Below, piece by piece: positions 52,019 through 63,663 of a DNA stretch of 64,000 nt (the stretch's first letter is position 1; each line of letters begins with the position of its first letter). Both the position numbers and the translations under genes were made by a program. The stretch lies in the NCBI GenBank assembly GCA_044227325.1, contig JBGAFI010000008.1, positions 1 through 64,000 on the forward strand, in the 5' to 3' direction. This stretch comes from PFJX01 sp044227325 (GTDB lineage Bacteria; Pseudomonadota; Gammaproteobacteria; Burkholderiales; Thiobacillaceae). The notes below the pieces were generated by a model that saw nothing but the letters and a program-made list of their open reading frames with translations, did not search any database and was not told the origin of the DNA.

Positions 52019-52029
52019 CTCCCTGCCCC

Positions 52030-54768
52030 TCAGGCCGGCGGCGGCGCTTCGGCGGGCAGGGTCTCGATCCGTGCCTGACCGTTCCGCGCCATCTGCTTGC
52101 GCCAGTAGTCGGGAATATCGTGCCGGTAGTGGCGCTGCACCAGGTTCGCGACCAGACCGGTCCAGCCGGTCTGGTGCATGGCGCCCAGGCCCAGGCCGGT
52201 TTCGCCGTGGAAGTACTCGTTGAACAGCAGCAGGTCGCGCCAGGCCGGGTCGTGCTGGAACGGGCTGTCGGTCGGCAGGGCCGGCACGCGGCCGTCGCCG
52301 TCGCGGCGGAACATGTCCACCAGCCGGTCGGACAGCATGTGGGCTATCTCGTTGAGGTTCATCTCGCCCACCCCGGGCACCGCCACCCGGTAGCCGTCGC
52401 CCAGGTAGCGGTAATACTTCTCCAGGGCCTGGATGAGGGTGTAGTTGGTGGGCATCCAGATCGGGCCGCGCCAGTTGGAGTTGCCGCCGAACAGGCCGGA
52501 GTTGGATTCCCCCGGCAGGTATTCGATGACCGCCTGGCCGATGCCCCTCAAGTAGCCCAGGTCGCGGCGCTGGGCGTGGACCTTGGAGACGCTGCGGATG
52601 CCGTAGGGCGAAAGGAATTCGTCCTCGGAAAGCAGGTGCCAGAGGATGTGGGGCAGCATGGTGTAGTCCACCAGGGACAGCAGGTGCTCGCCGCGCTCGT
52701 TCTTGTGGTAGGGGCAGGCGCAGATGTGGTGGCCGTCGAACAGGCCGCCCATGTGTTCGGTGAGCAGGCGGTCGAAGCGGGGCGCGTTCTTCAGCAGGCG
52801 CTGGTCGACGATCTCGCAGGCGAACAGGGGGATGAGGCCCACCCAGGAGAACACGTCGATGCGCTGCTGCACGCCGTCCGGGCACACCACCAGATCCTTG
52901 AAGAAACCGTCCTTCGGGTCCCACAGGGAGGGGCCGCCGCTGCCGCCGTGGCCGCTCATGGTGTTGGCGATGCCCAGGAACTGCTGGTAGCACTGGATGG
53001 CCACGTCCTCGTAGTCCGAGTCTTCCGCCGTCAGCTCCAGGGCCATCACCGTCATGTTCAGGGCGAACATGGCCATCCAGCCGGTGGCGTCCGCCTGCTT
53101 CAGGGAGTAGCCGGGAGGCAGGGGCTGGGAGCGGTCGTAGACGGAGATGTTGTCCAGGCCCAGGAAGCCGCCCTCGAACACGTTGTTGCCGTCCGTGTCC
53201 TTGCGGTTGAGCCACCAGGTGAAGTTCATCAGCAGCTTGTTCAGCACCCGCTGCAGGAAATCGGTGTCGGCCTTGCCCCGCTGCACCCGGTCGGCTCGGA
53301 ACAGCTTCAGCGCCGCCATGGCCAGCACCGGCGGGTTCACGTCGCCGAAGGCCCACTCGTAGGCGGGAATCTGGCCGTTGGGGTGCAGGTAGTATTCCTT
53401 CAGCAGCAGCTCGATCTGGTCCTTGGCGAAGTCCACGTCCACCAGGGCCAGGGCGGCGCAGTGGAAGGCCAGGTCCCATGCCGCGAACCAGGGGTACTCC
53501 CAGGTGTCCGGCATGCTGATGACATGGGCCGCCTTGAGGTGGCGCCAGGTCCGGTTGCGGCCCCACTCGCGGCCCTCGGGCGGCCGCATGGCGTCGCCGT
53601 CCAGCCAGCGCGCCACGTCGTAGTGGAAGAACTGCTTGCTCCAGATCATGCCCGCCAGGGCTTGGCGCAGGATGTTGGCGTCCTGGGGATTGGCGTCCGG
53701 GGCCAGCTCGTCATAGAACACCGTGGCCTCGGACTCACGGCTGGAGAAGATCACCTCCCGCTTGGCGAAGGGCGCGGCCATGGCGCCTTTGGACAGGGTC
53801 AGGCCGATGGTGACGGTCTCGCCGGGGCCGGCGCTGACCTGGTGCCAGGCGGCGAACTTGGTGCCGGTGCGGGCCGGGTTCACCGCGTCCGCTTCGCCGT
53901 GGATGACATGGCGGTGGAAGGCATCCTTCGCATAGCGGGTGGCTCCGGACTGGCTCCACAGGCGCTGGGCGTTGCTCTCGTTCTCGGTGTAGAGAGGCTC
54001 GGCGGCGTGGCGGCCGTAGAGGTGGTAGGTGCCCAGGGTGGGATGGCGCGCCTCCACCGCCCACTTCGCCTCTTTGGGCGCGGGAATTTCATGCAGTTCC
54101 GGCTTGGCGAACTCGCCGCCCCAGGACCAGGTGTTGCGGAACCAGAGGGTGGGCAGCAGATGCAGGCTGGCCGCCTCCGGCCCCTGGTTGGTGGCGATGA
54201 TGCGGATGTGGATCTCGTCAGCCGAGGCTTTCGCGTAGCGCACTTCCACGTCCCAGTAGCGGTTGTCGTCGAACACGCCGGTGTCAAGCAGGGAGAACGG
54301 CGGCTCGTCCCGGGAGCGGCGGCGGTTCTCCTCCACCAACTGGCCATAGGGGTACTCGGCCTGAGGGTACTTGTACAGGTAGCGCAGCCAGGAATGGGAC
54401 GGCGTGGCGTCCAGGTAGAAGTAGTACTCCTTCACGTCCTCGCCATGGTTGCCCTGGTTGCCGGTGAGGCCGAAGGCCCGCTCCTTGAGGATGGGATCGC
54501 GGCCGTTCCACAGGGCCAGAGCGAAGCACAGACGCTGTTCTTCGTCGCTGATGCCGCCCATGCCGTCCTCGTTCCAGCGGTAGGCCCGGGAGCGGGACTG
54601 GTCGTGGTCGAAGTACTCCCAGGCGCTGCCGTAGGCGCTGTAGTCCTCCCGCACCGTGCCCCAGGCCCGCTCGGCCAGATACGGGCCCCACAGGCGCCAG
54701 TCCTCCTCGCCCCGGCGCTGGGCGTCCAGGCGCTGGCGTTCCGCATTCAGGATGGTTTCGGATTTCAT
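52030..54768 (-). CDS. GH63/MGH1-like glucosidase
   Basis: 912 residues. It starts MKSETILNAERQRLDAQRRG, and the first 350 residues form a beta-sandwich domain (RWNEDGMGGISDEEQRLCFA). The catalytic (alpha/alpha)6 barrel (about 370-890) has TWEYPWFAAWDLAFHCAAL, PAYEWAFGDVNPPV, DATGWMAMFALNMT, NSNWRGPIWMPTNY and FNEYFHGETGLGLGAMHQTGW, the family's acid/base region. These enzymes hydrolyse alpha-glucosides; the exact substrate is not predictable. Together with the debranching enzyme at 36.4 kb it suggests alpha-glucan or osmolyte turnover. Same-strand neighbours are close. Confidence 0.9.
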   Translation of the reverse strand: MKSETILNAERQRLDAQRRGEEDWRLWGPYLAERAWGTVREDYSAYGSAWEYFDHDQSRSRAYRWNEDGMGGISDEEQRLCFALALWNGRDPILKERAFGLTGNQGNHGEDVKEYYFYLDATPSHSWLRYLYKYPQAEYPYGQLVEENRRRSRDEPPFSLLDTGVFDDNRYWDVEVRYAKASADEIHIRIIATNQGPEAASLHLLPTLWFRNTWSWGGEFAKPELHEIPAPKEAKWAVEARHPTLGTYHLYGRHAAEPLYTENESNAQRLWSQSGATRYAKDAFHRHVIHGEADAVNPARTGTKFAAWHQVSAGPGETVTIGLTLSKGAMAAPFAKREVIFSSRESEATVFYDELAPDANPQDANILRQALAGMIWSKQFFHYDVARWLDGDAMRPPEGREWGRNRTWRHLKAAHVISMPDTWEYPWFAAWDLAFHCAALALVDVDFAKDQIELLLKEYYLHPNGQIPAYEWAFGDVNPPVLAMAALKLFRADRVQRGKADTDFLQRVLNKLLMNFTWWLNRKDTDGNNVFEGGFLGLDNISVYDRSQPLPPGYSLKQADATGWMAMFALNMTVMALELTAEDSDYEDVAIQCYQQFLGIANTMSGHGGSGGPSLWDPKDGFFKDLVVCPDGVQQRIDVFSWVGLIPLFACEIVDQRLLKNAPRFDRLLTEHMGGLFDGHHICACPYHKNERGEHLLSLVDYTMLPHILWHLLSEDEFLSPYGIRSVSKVHAQRRDLGYLRGIGQAVIEYLPGESNSGLFGGNSNWRGPIWMPTNYTLIQALEKYYRYLGDGYRVAVPGVGEMNLNEIAHMLSDRLVDMFRRDGDGRVPALPTDSPFQHDPAWRDLLLFNEYFHGETGLGLGAMHQTGWTGLVANLVQRHYRHDIPDYWRKQMARNGQARIETLPAEAPPPA

Positions 54769-54883
54769 TGGGCGCTCCTCTCAGTCATGGAATTCAGGTC
54801 GCATTCCGGTCTCACCGGCGCGTCATGCAGTTCTTTTTTCCACCGGCACGGCGCCTCGACGCCCACCGGGTATTTCTTGGTTC

Positions 54884-54980
54884 CTCCCCCCTTTGGAAAA
54901 GGGGGGCTGGGGGGATTTGCCGTCAGCTTGTCCCGCCACCACCGGAATCCCCCTCGATCCCCCTTTTGCAAAGGGGGAAG
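54884..54980. repeat. 97-bp type dispersed element, copy 2
   Basis: CCCCCTTTGGAAAAGGGG ... GGGGATTTGC at the left and GGAATCCCCC ... CCCCTTTTGCAAAGGGGG at the right; same structure as copy 1 at 51014 with a different middle. Lies between the glucosidase and VOC genes. Confidence 0.8.
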
Positions 54981-55012
54981 CGAAAGGCCGTGCGCGGGTA
55001 TCCACGGCCCCC

Positions 55013-56185
55013 TCACTTGCAGGTCTCGCCGGGCTGGCTGCGCTGCACCAGCATCACCGCGTGGCCGTCCGGGTCCCGGGCCATGAAGCGCCGGGCGTAG
55101 GGGTCGCCAGGTTTGCACACCACCCGGCTCGAGACCGCGCGGCCCCGGGCCTGGAGGCGGGCAGCCAGGTCGTCCACGTCGTCCACTTCCAGCACCACGT
55201 GGGCGTGGGCCAGGTCGTTGGCGCGCTGGTCTTCCGGCGTGGGCCGGCCGTCGGCGGGCGCCAGGTATTGCAGGAACTCCACCCCCGGCCCTTCCTCCCG
55301 GTCCGGGCGCAGGCCGGTGACCCGCACCACCGCGCCGGGCGCGCCATCCAGGTTCTCCTGGGTGATGCCGGTGTTGAGACTGCCCCCGGCCACGGTCAGG
55401 CCCAGCAGGTCGCGCCAGAAGACCAGGTCCGCGTCGGTGTCGGCCACGGTGAAGGCGCTGTGGTCGATACCCAGGAACACGCCGCCGCCGGGCCTGTGCC
55501 ACTTGGCTCGGCCCTTGTCGGTCGGGAACTGGAGCAGTTCCAGGGGATGGCCGTCCGGGTCGCGGAACTTGTAGGCGCGGATGCCCGCCGCCGACTGATT
55601 GCTTTCCGGCAGGGTCTGGGGCGCCGTGGAGATGGCCTGGATGGGGAAGCGGGACACCCGCTCCACCGCCCGATCCATGTCGCGAACCACGATGGCGAAA
55701 TGCTGGAACCAGCGATCCTGGGCGCGGCTGTCAGACGGATAGGCCTTGCCTGGCGGCGCCAGGTACTGGTCCAGCACCAGCGTCTCGTCACCCAACCGCA
55801 GGGTGGCGCGCAGCACCTGGCTGCCGCCCACGCCGACCGCCAAGTCGTGGCCCTTGGCGGCGATCAGTTCTCGACCGGTCTCGGTAAAGCCAAGCGCCCC
55901 GGTGTAGAAGGCGGCGGCCCGGCCCAGGTCGGACACGGTGAGAGTGATGGACTGGATTTGGAGGGCGCGGGCTTGAGCGAGGGTGGTGAGGTGGCTTGCG
56001 GCAAGGGTGGCGAGGAACAGCAGAAGCTTCCCTCTCCCCCAGCCCCTCTGTGGGCCTGCGGCCAATCCCTCGCGTTGCTCGGGACCCGCACTGCGTTCTG
56101 TCCTGCGCCCTGCGGGCTGGTCCCGCCTGCGGGAGAGGGACGTAAGGGCGGCCGGGTCGCGCGGCATGAAATGCCAAATGGCCAT
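55013..56185 (-). CDS. VOC-family (glyoxalase fold) protein with two modules
   Basis: 390 residues as read from the ATG at 56185, three bases after the SDR stop. A signal-like segment (KLLLFLATLAASHLTTLAQA, about 53-72) begins the normal part, then two VOC modules: IQSITLTVSDLGRAAAFYTG to LQFPTDKG and GIDHSAFTVADTDADLVFWR to VMLVQRSQPG. VOC proteins act as dioxygenases, isomerases or binding proteins through a metal site with His/Glu. Residues about 18-52 are encoded by a REP-like repeat, so the original start was probably displaced; no good start codon is seen next to the signal segment. Substrate unknown. Confidence 0.8.
   Translation of the reverse strand: MAIWHFMPRDPAALTSLSRRRDQPAGRRTERSAGPEQREGLAAGPQRGWGRGKLLLFLATLAASHLTTLAQARALQIQSITLTVSDLGRAAAFYTGALGFTETGRELIAAKGHDLAVGVGGSQVLRATLRLGDETLVLDQYLAPPGKAYPSDSRAQDRWFQHFAIVVRDMDRAVERVSRFPIQAISTAPQTLPESNQSAAGIRAYKFRDPDGHPLELLQFPTDKGRAKWHRPGGGVFLGIDHSAFTVADTDADLVFWRDLLGLTVAGGSLNTGITQENLDGAPGAVVRVTGLRPDREEGPGVEFLQYLAPADGRPTPEDQRANDLAHAHVVLEVDDVDDLAARLQARGRAVSSRVVCKPGDPYARRFMARDPDGHAVMLVQRSQPGETCK
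56034..56142. repeat. REP-like palindromic element inside the VOC gene 5' end
   Basis: CCCTCTCCCCCAGCCCCTCTGTGGGCC at the left and GTCCCGCCTGCGGGAGAGGGA at the right enclose about 60 bases. The same GGGAGAGGG family is at 48549-48742. Here it is read in frame within the VOC gene. Confidence 0.7.
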
Positions 56186-56187
56186 GC

Positions 56188-57042
<855 letters not shown>

Positions 57043-57083
57043 ATTCCTCTCTCCTTGAAGTTGGGGTTGCTGGAATTGCCGGG

Positions 57084-57377
57084 CTACTTGCCGCCCGAGC
57101 CGCCACGCTGGGCGTTGGGGTCCTCGGTCACGCCGCCGCCGGCCAGCTTCATGCAGGTGCCCTTGGGTACCAGCACCCAGGCCTCCGGATGGCGGTCCAC
57201 CTTGATGGTGCCGGCACAGGAGGTCTTGCTGGTGCCACAGTCGTTCTTGCCCGCCCTGGCCACCCCCGTACACTTCTCGAAATCGCCCTTGGCGGCCAGG
57301 GCCTTGCCGCTGCCCGCGGCCATGCCCAGGGCAACGGCGCCGGCGATGGCGCCCCAGATCAGTTCGTCTCGTCTCAT
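57084..57377 (-). CDS. bufA: Bufferin-type metallophore precursor, DUF2282/BufA
   Basis: 97 residues from the ATG at 57377, which has AAGGAG upstream; the frame opens further up only by reading the promoter. A signal sequence (MRRDELIWGAIAGAVALGMA) is followed by KGDFEKCTGVARAGKNDCGT, TSCAGTIKVD, then EAWVLVPKGTCMKLAGG, the four-cysteine pattern of DUF2282 bufferins. In known systems an MNIO converts cysteines to thiooxazoles that bind copper in the periplasm. bufB and bufC lie upstream; the gene has its own promoter-like motif. The precursor following rather than leading bufBC is unusual. Confidence 0.93.
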   Translation of the reverse strand: MRRDELIWGAIAGAVALGMAAGSGKALAAKGDFEKCTGVARAGKNDCGTSKTSCAGTIKVDRHPEAWVLVPKGTCMKLAGGGVTEDPNAQRGGSGGK

Positions 57378-57430
57378 GTCGCACTCCTTGATCGTTTTCG
57401 GGTCGGCGCGGATATCGCCGCGTCGTCGAA

Positions 57431-57455
57431 ACCAGTATCGGCGCCCCAGGTCACG
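57431..57455 (-). promoter_or_regulatory. Putative ECF-type promoter of bufA (motif copy C)
   Basis: CGTGA (57455-57451), 14 bases, then ACTGGT (57436-57431), identical boxes and spacing to those before 34183 and 34703. It lies 53 bases before the bufA start, in the gap after bufC. Confidence 0.65.
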
Positions 57456-57483
57456 CGTCATTCGCGCGGCTGTAACGTTTTCA

Positions 57484-58263
57484 TCACGGGTGTTCCGCTC
57501 CGGCTTCGCGGCGCACCAGCGTGCCTTCCAACAGGTGCCGCCGCAGGGCGGCCACCAGTTCCATGACGGAACCCGCGTGGCTGGAATGATCGAACGCCGC
57601 GCCCAACACCATGCCCGCCGCCAAGGCCGCGAGCAGACAATGCTCCACCTCGCTCAGCGGCAGGCAGACGATTCGGTGGCCCGCCTCGCGCCGCACCAGC
57701 AGGCGGACGCCGCCCTCATCCAGGGTAAAAGCCGGGTCCCAGGCGACGCCCGGCTGGTGCAGGGACCAGATGCGGTGGATGGGATGGCGCGAAGACACCA
57801 GACGGCAGGCCGGCGCCAGGGCTAATGTCACGCCCGCGCGCTCCGCCGCCGCGAGGCCGCTCAGCGCCGCCAGGTCCAGGGGCGCCGAATCGGCGGCGTG
57901 GTAAACCCGGTGCACCGCCCATTCCAGGCGCGCCACATCCGGCAGGTAGGGCAGGCCCGCCAGCAACGGAAAGCGCGCCAGAAATCCCGCGAAACCGGCA
58001 CCGAAGTCATGGATGTCGCCGTTCTGCGAAGGCTGTTCCCGCATATGCAGCCGCGCCGCGTGAGCGAAGAACGCCCCGCCCACCAAACGCTCCACCACCG
58101 GGTACACATCCGCCAGAGCGGCCCGTCCCCGCTCCTCCAAATTGTCGCGGTAGATGGCCAGTCCTTCCTCCCCGCCCGGCATGAGACTGGACAGCGCGGC
58201 CTCGGCATCGCCCCCGCGCACCGCCCGGGCGAAGAATTCCTGGAGTTCAGCCAGCCCGGACAT
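57484..58263 (-). CDS. bufC: BufC/DUF2063 family partner protein
   Basis: 259 residues from MSGLAELQEFFARAVRGGDA; the ATG at 58263 overlaps the bufB end by 17 bases. GEEGLAIYRDNLEERGRAAL, DVYPVVERLVGGAFFAHAAR and LPYLPDVARLEWAVHRVYHA are the DUF2063 signature. The C-terminal half (SSRHPIHRIWSLHQPG, HCLLAALAAG) is the second domain that binds precursor peptides. It should form a complex with the upstream MNIO to modify bufA. Confidence 0.93.
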   Translation of the reverse strand: MSGLAELQEFFARAVRGGDAEAALSSLMPGGEEGLAIYRDNLEERGRAALADVYPVVERLVGGAFFAHAARLHMREQPSQNGDIHDFGAGFAGFLARFPLLAGLPYLPDVARLEWAVHRVYHAADSAPLDLAALSGLAAAERAGVTLALAPACRLVSSRHPIHRIWSLHQPGVAWDPAFTLDEGGVRLLVRREAGHRIVCLPLSEVEHCLLAALAAGMVLGAAFDHSSHAGSVMELVAALRRHLLEGTLVRREAGAEHP

Positions 58264-59113
58264 GGTGTGGCGCCAGAATCGCATCCGCCCGGGCCGCTTC
58301 TTCCAGCAGCACGTCCAGGGCGGGAATATCGGTATCCCACTCGATGAGCGTGGGTCGGGGACCGATTCGGGCCACGGCATGGCGGAAGAGATCCCAGACC
58401 GGCTCCGCCACCCGATTGCCGTGGGTGTCGATGAGCATCCCGCCCGCCAGATCGAAGCCCGCCAAGTGGAATTCCTCCACCGCCGCCCCGGGAATCCGGT
58501 CCAGATAAGCCACCGGGTCGGTGCCGTGGTTGCGCGCGTTCACGTATACGTTGTTCACGTCCAACAGAAGGCCGCAGCCGGTGCGCGCCACCAGGGCCGC
58601 GAGAAATTCCGGCTCGTCCAGGGTGTCGTGGGCGAAACGTGTGTAGGCGACGATGTTCTCCAGCAGAATGCGCCGTCCCAGGCGTTCCTGAACCTCGTCC
58701 ACGTGGCTGGCCAGCACCGCCAAACTCTCTTCGGTGCGCGGCAAGGGCAGCAAGTCGTTGAGATGCCCGCCAGACCACCGGCCCCAGCTCGCATGCTCGG
58801 AAACAAGCCTGGGCTGGAAGCGCGCCACCAGTCTTGCCAGCTTGTCCAGGTGCGCCGGATCGGGACGCCCCACAGCCCCCAGGGAAAGTCCCACGCCATG
58901 CAGGCTCAGGGGATGATCGGCGCGGATACGCTCCAGGTAGTCCAGGGGCTGGCCGCCATCGCCGAAGTAGTTCTCGCTGTGGACCTCCAGCCAACCCAGC
59001 GTTGGCCGTCCATCAAGGATGTCCCGATAGTGGCGCGCGCGCAGGCCGATGCCCGCGCCGAGGGGAATGTCGGAGGCGGAATACCCGGAAACCGACACAG
59101 GAGAGGAAGGCAT
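58247..59113 (-). CDS. bufB: BufB/DUF692 multinuclear non-heme iron oxygenase (MNIO)
   Basis: 288 residues from MPSSPVSVSGYSASD, chosen because AAGGGA lies seven bases upstream; an ATG at 59137 (MSHIQGTP) is the alternative. Metal and active-site motifs are GIGLRARHYRDIL, WLEVHSENYFG, SLHGVGLSLG, SEHASWG, LENIVAY, LDVNNVYVNARNHG, EEFHLAGF and IDTHGNRVAEPVWDLF. It should oxidise cysteines of the BufA precursor with iron and oxygen. It differs clearly from HvfB at 47164, so the two systems are independent rather than recent duplicates. Confidence 0.95.
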   Translation of the reverse strand: MPSSPVSVSGYSASDIPLGAGIGLRARHYRDILDGRPTLGWLEVHSENYFGDGGQPLDYLERIRADHPLSLHGVGLSLGAVGRPDPAHLDKLARLVARFQPRLVSEHASWGRWSGGHLNDLLPLPRTEESLAVLASHVDEVQERLGRRILLENIVAYTRFAHDTLDEPEFLAALVARTGCGLLLDVNNVYVNARNHGTDPVAYLDRIPGAAVEEFHLAGFDLAGGMLIDTHGNRVAEPVWDLFRHAVARIGPRPTLIEWDTDIPALDVLLEEAARADAILAPHHVRAG

Positions 59114-59195
59114 AGGTGTCCCTTGTATGTGACTCATGTATGTGACCCTCTCGAGGGAGACTCGAAGTCAAGACCCTGGCAGCGAAGACTCGCCT

Positions 59196-59253
59196 CCAAC
59201 GATGACGAAGAAAGGTCACGCGAGCGTCACAACGGGACAACGCTTGAGTCACG
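59196..59253 (-). promoter_or_regulatory. Tandem ECF-type promoter-like motifs of bufB
   Basis: Two copies with the CGTGA box and N14 spacing on the minus strand: CGTGA (59253-59249) then CGTTGT (59234-59229), and CGTGA (59220-59216) then CGTTGG (59201-59196). The second box differs from ACTGGT. They precede bufB by 85-115 bases. Confidence 0.4.
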
Positions 59254-59442
59254 ACAGGCGCTTCCAGCCCACGAAGTTTTTCTCTGAAAAGTGCCAACTC
59301 CGCGCGCGCAATGATCAAAATACGTCGCGCTTCATGAAATCCGGTCTCCCTTGTCGGCGCGACAAAAGATGAAACACAGTCCTGAAAACAAGAATTCCTC
59401 TCAAATACCGGTCTGCGGACGACGTCAATTGATCGGATTTCC

Positions 59443-59720
59443 TTGACGCGGAAACTCAAGCGCAGCCAGCGCCGGCTGGGACGGCTCCTGGTATGGCTGC
59501 TGACGCGGGCGGGCCTGTGGTACGCCAAGCTGGTGCCCGGATTCCGATCGCGCCAATCCAAGCCCGCGCCGCGCCGGAGCATGGTCTTCGAAAGCCTGGA
59601 ACCGCGTCCCCTGCTCAGCGCCGACCTCCTGCCCGTCGCCCTCGACACCGCCCAACCCGCCGACGACAGCGCCCACGTCTCCGTCATCGTGCGCAACGCC
59701 GGCGACACCCTCCCGGCGAG
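59443..59720 (+). pseudogene. Truncated LEPR-xLL surface protein gene
   Basis: A frame from TTG at 59445 reads a basic N-terminus (RKLKRSQRRLGRLLVWLLTR), then MVFESLEPRPLLSADLLPVA, the LEPRxLLSAD motif found at the start of very large secreted repeat proteins. After about 90 codons (HVSVIVRNAGDTLP) the IS end begins and the frame soon stops. The remaining thousands of residues normal for such proteins are absent, so this is a remnant. Confidence 0.75.
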
Positions 59721-60418
59721 GCCGTGTAAAAACGCTACGAGATACTGGATACAGCGAGATGCTTGGCGACCGTTGAATTGAGAAGCCACCGAATCGGTGA
59801 GAAGTAAGGGCAAGGAGACGGGCAAAAAGGCCCTTTCAGGCCCGCATTGCCGCCATCAACGGCCCCATACCGATGATCTTCAGTACCCGTTTCAGGTTGT
59901 AGGCGAGCACATGCAAGCTCATCTCGGAACTGACCCGATCCAGTGTCCTGGTCAGGAAATGGGTGGCCCCCATCCAGTCCTTGAGCGTCCCGAAGGGATG
60001 CTCAACGGTTCGCCGTCGGATACGCATCATGTCCGGTGCATGGTCTAGCCGTTGTTGCATGGCTTCCAGGGTGGCCTCATGTTCCCAACGACTCACGCGC
60101 CGGTAGGGACTGGGCGTGCATGGCTTCTTGATCGAGCAATGCGGGCAATCCGAGCTCCAGTAGCGGCTGATGAGATGCCCCGCTTCCACCCGGGCAAAGC
60201 GCCATATGAGCTTGCTGCCCGCCAGACACCTATAGGTGTCGGTATCGGCGTCGTAGACGAAGTCCGCCTTGTCGAATCGGCCCTCGGTCTTGGCCTCGGA
60301 AGTCATCGGCTTCGGCACATAGGCCGTCATGCCGGCCGCATCGCAGGCCAGGATTTCATCGCCGTTGAAATAGCCGCGGTCGGCGACGACCTGGAGGTCC
60401 GAAGCGGCCGAGGATGCG
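59721..60418 (-). mobile_element. IS1182-family remnant with 3' part of the transposase
   Basis: The left end (GCCGTGTAAAAACGCTACGAG) looks like a terminal inverted repeat. The minus strand codes for the C-terminal 195 or so residues of a DDE transposase (stop at 59836): VVADRGYFNGDEILACDAAG, GRFDKADFVYDADTDTYRC, HLISRYWSSDCPHC, RRTVEHPFGTLKDWMGATHF, MSLHVLAYNLKRV. The N-terminal part and right end are missing; sequence joins the katG 3' region near 60418. It inserted into the LEPR gene and a deletion then removed its right end with the rest of that gene. Confidence 0.85.
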
Positions 60419-60419
60419 C

Positions 60420-60443
60420 GATGGGGGACTCGCTGCTCCCCCA
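60420..60443 (-). terminator. Possible terminator of katG
   Basis: TGGGGGA and TCCCCCA form a 7-bp stem around GCAGCGAG just after the katG stop. There is no T run, so rho-independent activity is uncertain. Confidence 0.4.
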
Positions 60444-60453
60444 ACTGCCAAGG

Positions 60454-62625
<2,172 letters not shown>

Positions 62626-62810
62626 GGCGTTCTCCTCTGCTTGATTGAATGTACGGTTCAGACTATGGCCTGGTAGCCCATTAATCCAATGGAATATGGA
62701 AATGTGACCAATAGACGTAGTCGATTGGCGTGGTCCGCGTGGGGTGGAATCGGCGCAAGCCGCATGGCCCCGTCTGAGCTTCCGGTAATGCTGAACGAAA
62801 GGATTGATCC

Positions 62811-63383
62811 GTGAACCCGGCAAAAACCCAGCAACTCTTCGACACCCTGCGCGCGGCATGTTCCCGGCAGTTCGGCTTCAACCCGCGGCGCGTTGGCGAG
62901 GGCATGCGCTATATCGGCAGCGAGGGCCACGGGAAGGATATCGTCCATATCTTCCGGGCGGCGGGCAGCCATTCCCAGATGGCGCTAAAGGGCACATACG
63001 TGACTTTGCGCGAACAGCATGGCGCCAAACCGCACTGGACCGAAGCCGAAATGGCCCACTACAAAAATACCGATGCCGAAATCGACGCGGAACTCGCGGC
63101 GAAGCGGGCCGAGCTTGAATACACCCGCGACTGCAAGCTCTATCAAGACCACCGCGAGCAACTCTTGTCCCACTACAGCGATTGGCCCGGCCATCGGGCC
63201 GACGGGCCGCATCCGCGGGAGGCGGCGAGAATGCTGGTCGAGGCCCTGTCGGATGCCCACGACGAACGGCTGGCCGCATTCGCGGAACACATGCATACGA
63301 ATGATCCCGAACGCCTGGCGCATCTGCTGCTGGCGCCGTGCCATCTTGAAATCGAGGCCCTCCGAGGCGCTTCGAATCCGTGA
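62811..63383 (+). CDS. Hypothetical protein
   Basis: 190 residues from a GTG (MNPAKTQQLFDTLRAACSRQ), with GGA about ten bases upstream. The protein is soluble and charged, with a basic first part (FGFNPRRVGEGMRYIGSEGHGKDIVHIF), a helical middle (DAEIDAELAAKRAELEYTRD) and a C-terminal helical bundle (AARMLVEALSDAHDERLAAF; DPERLAHLLLAPCHLEIEAL). No family recognised. A clear terminator follows, and katG is divergent, so a link to peroxide stress is possible but unproven. Confidence 0.75.
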   Translation: MNPAKTQQLFDTLRAACSRQFGFNPRRVGEGMRYIGSEGHGKDIVHIFRAAGSHSQMALKGTYVTLREQHGAKPHWTEAEMAHYKNTDAEIDAELAAKRAELEYTRDCKLYQDHREQLLSHYSDWPGHRADGPHPREAARMLVEALSDAHDERLAAFAEHMHTNDPERLAHLLLAPCHLEIEALRGASNP

Positions 63384-63405
63384 GGGCTCACCGGGCGCCA
63401 AGCAG

Positions 63406-63440
63406 AAAGGCCACTCCCCGGGGTGGCCTTTTGCATTTTT
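63406..63440 (+). terminator. Rho-independent terminator
   Basis: AAAGGCCAC pairs with GTGGCCTTT around TCCCCGGG, then TTTTGCATTTTT. It ends the 62811 gene. Confidence 0.9.
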
Positions 63441-63512
63441 GGGGTGTCGGGATAGACACGCTCGGGCTCGCATTGGACCCCTATTGATCGGGCCGGATGA
63501 AGTTTGAACGAC

Positions 63513-63578
63513 TTCCCTCTCCCGCTCTGTCGCGCTCCCCTCCCCCGCAAGCGGGGGAGGGGCTGGGGTGGGGGAAGT
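63513..63578. repeat. GC-rich palindromic intergenic element
   Basis: CTCCCCTCCCCCGCAAGCGGGGGAGGGG with flanking CCCTCTCCCGC and GGGTGGGGGAAG. Related in style to the elements at 48.5 and 56 kb. The rest of 63441-63663 shows no gene. Confidence 0.6.
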
Positions 63579-63663
63579 CAAAACATATTCATGCCGGATC
63601 AATAGCTATCGGCCCTCGACCACCCCGGCCATTTACCCGCCGCAGGTCTTGCGCCCTGCCGAA

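Noticed and set aside
59013..59825. Minus-strand frame overlapping the bufB promoter region and LEPR remnant
   Set aside because: Overlaps well-supported features on both sides, has no recognisable motif and contains the ECF-like motifs.
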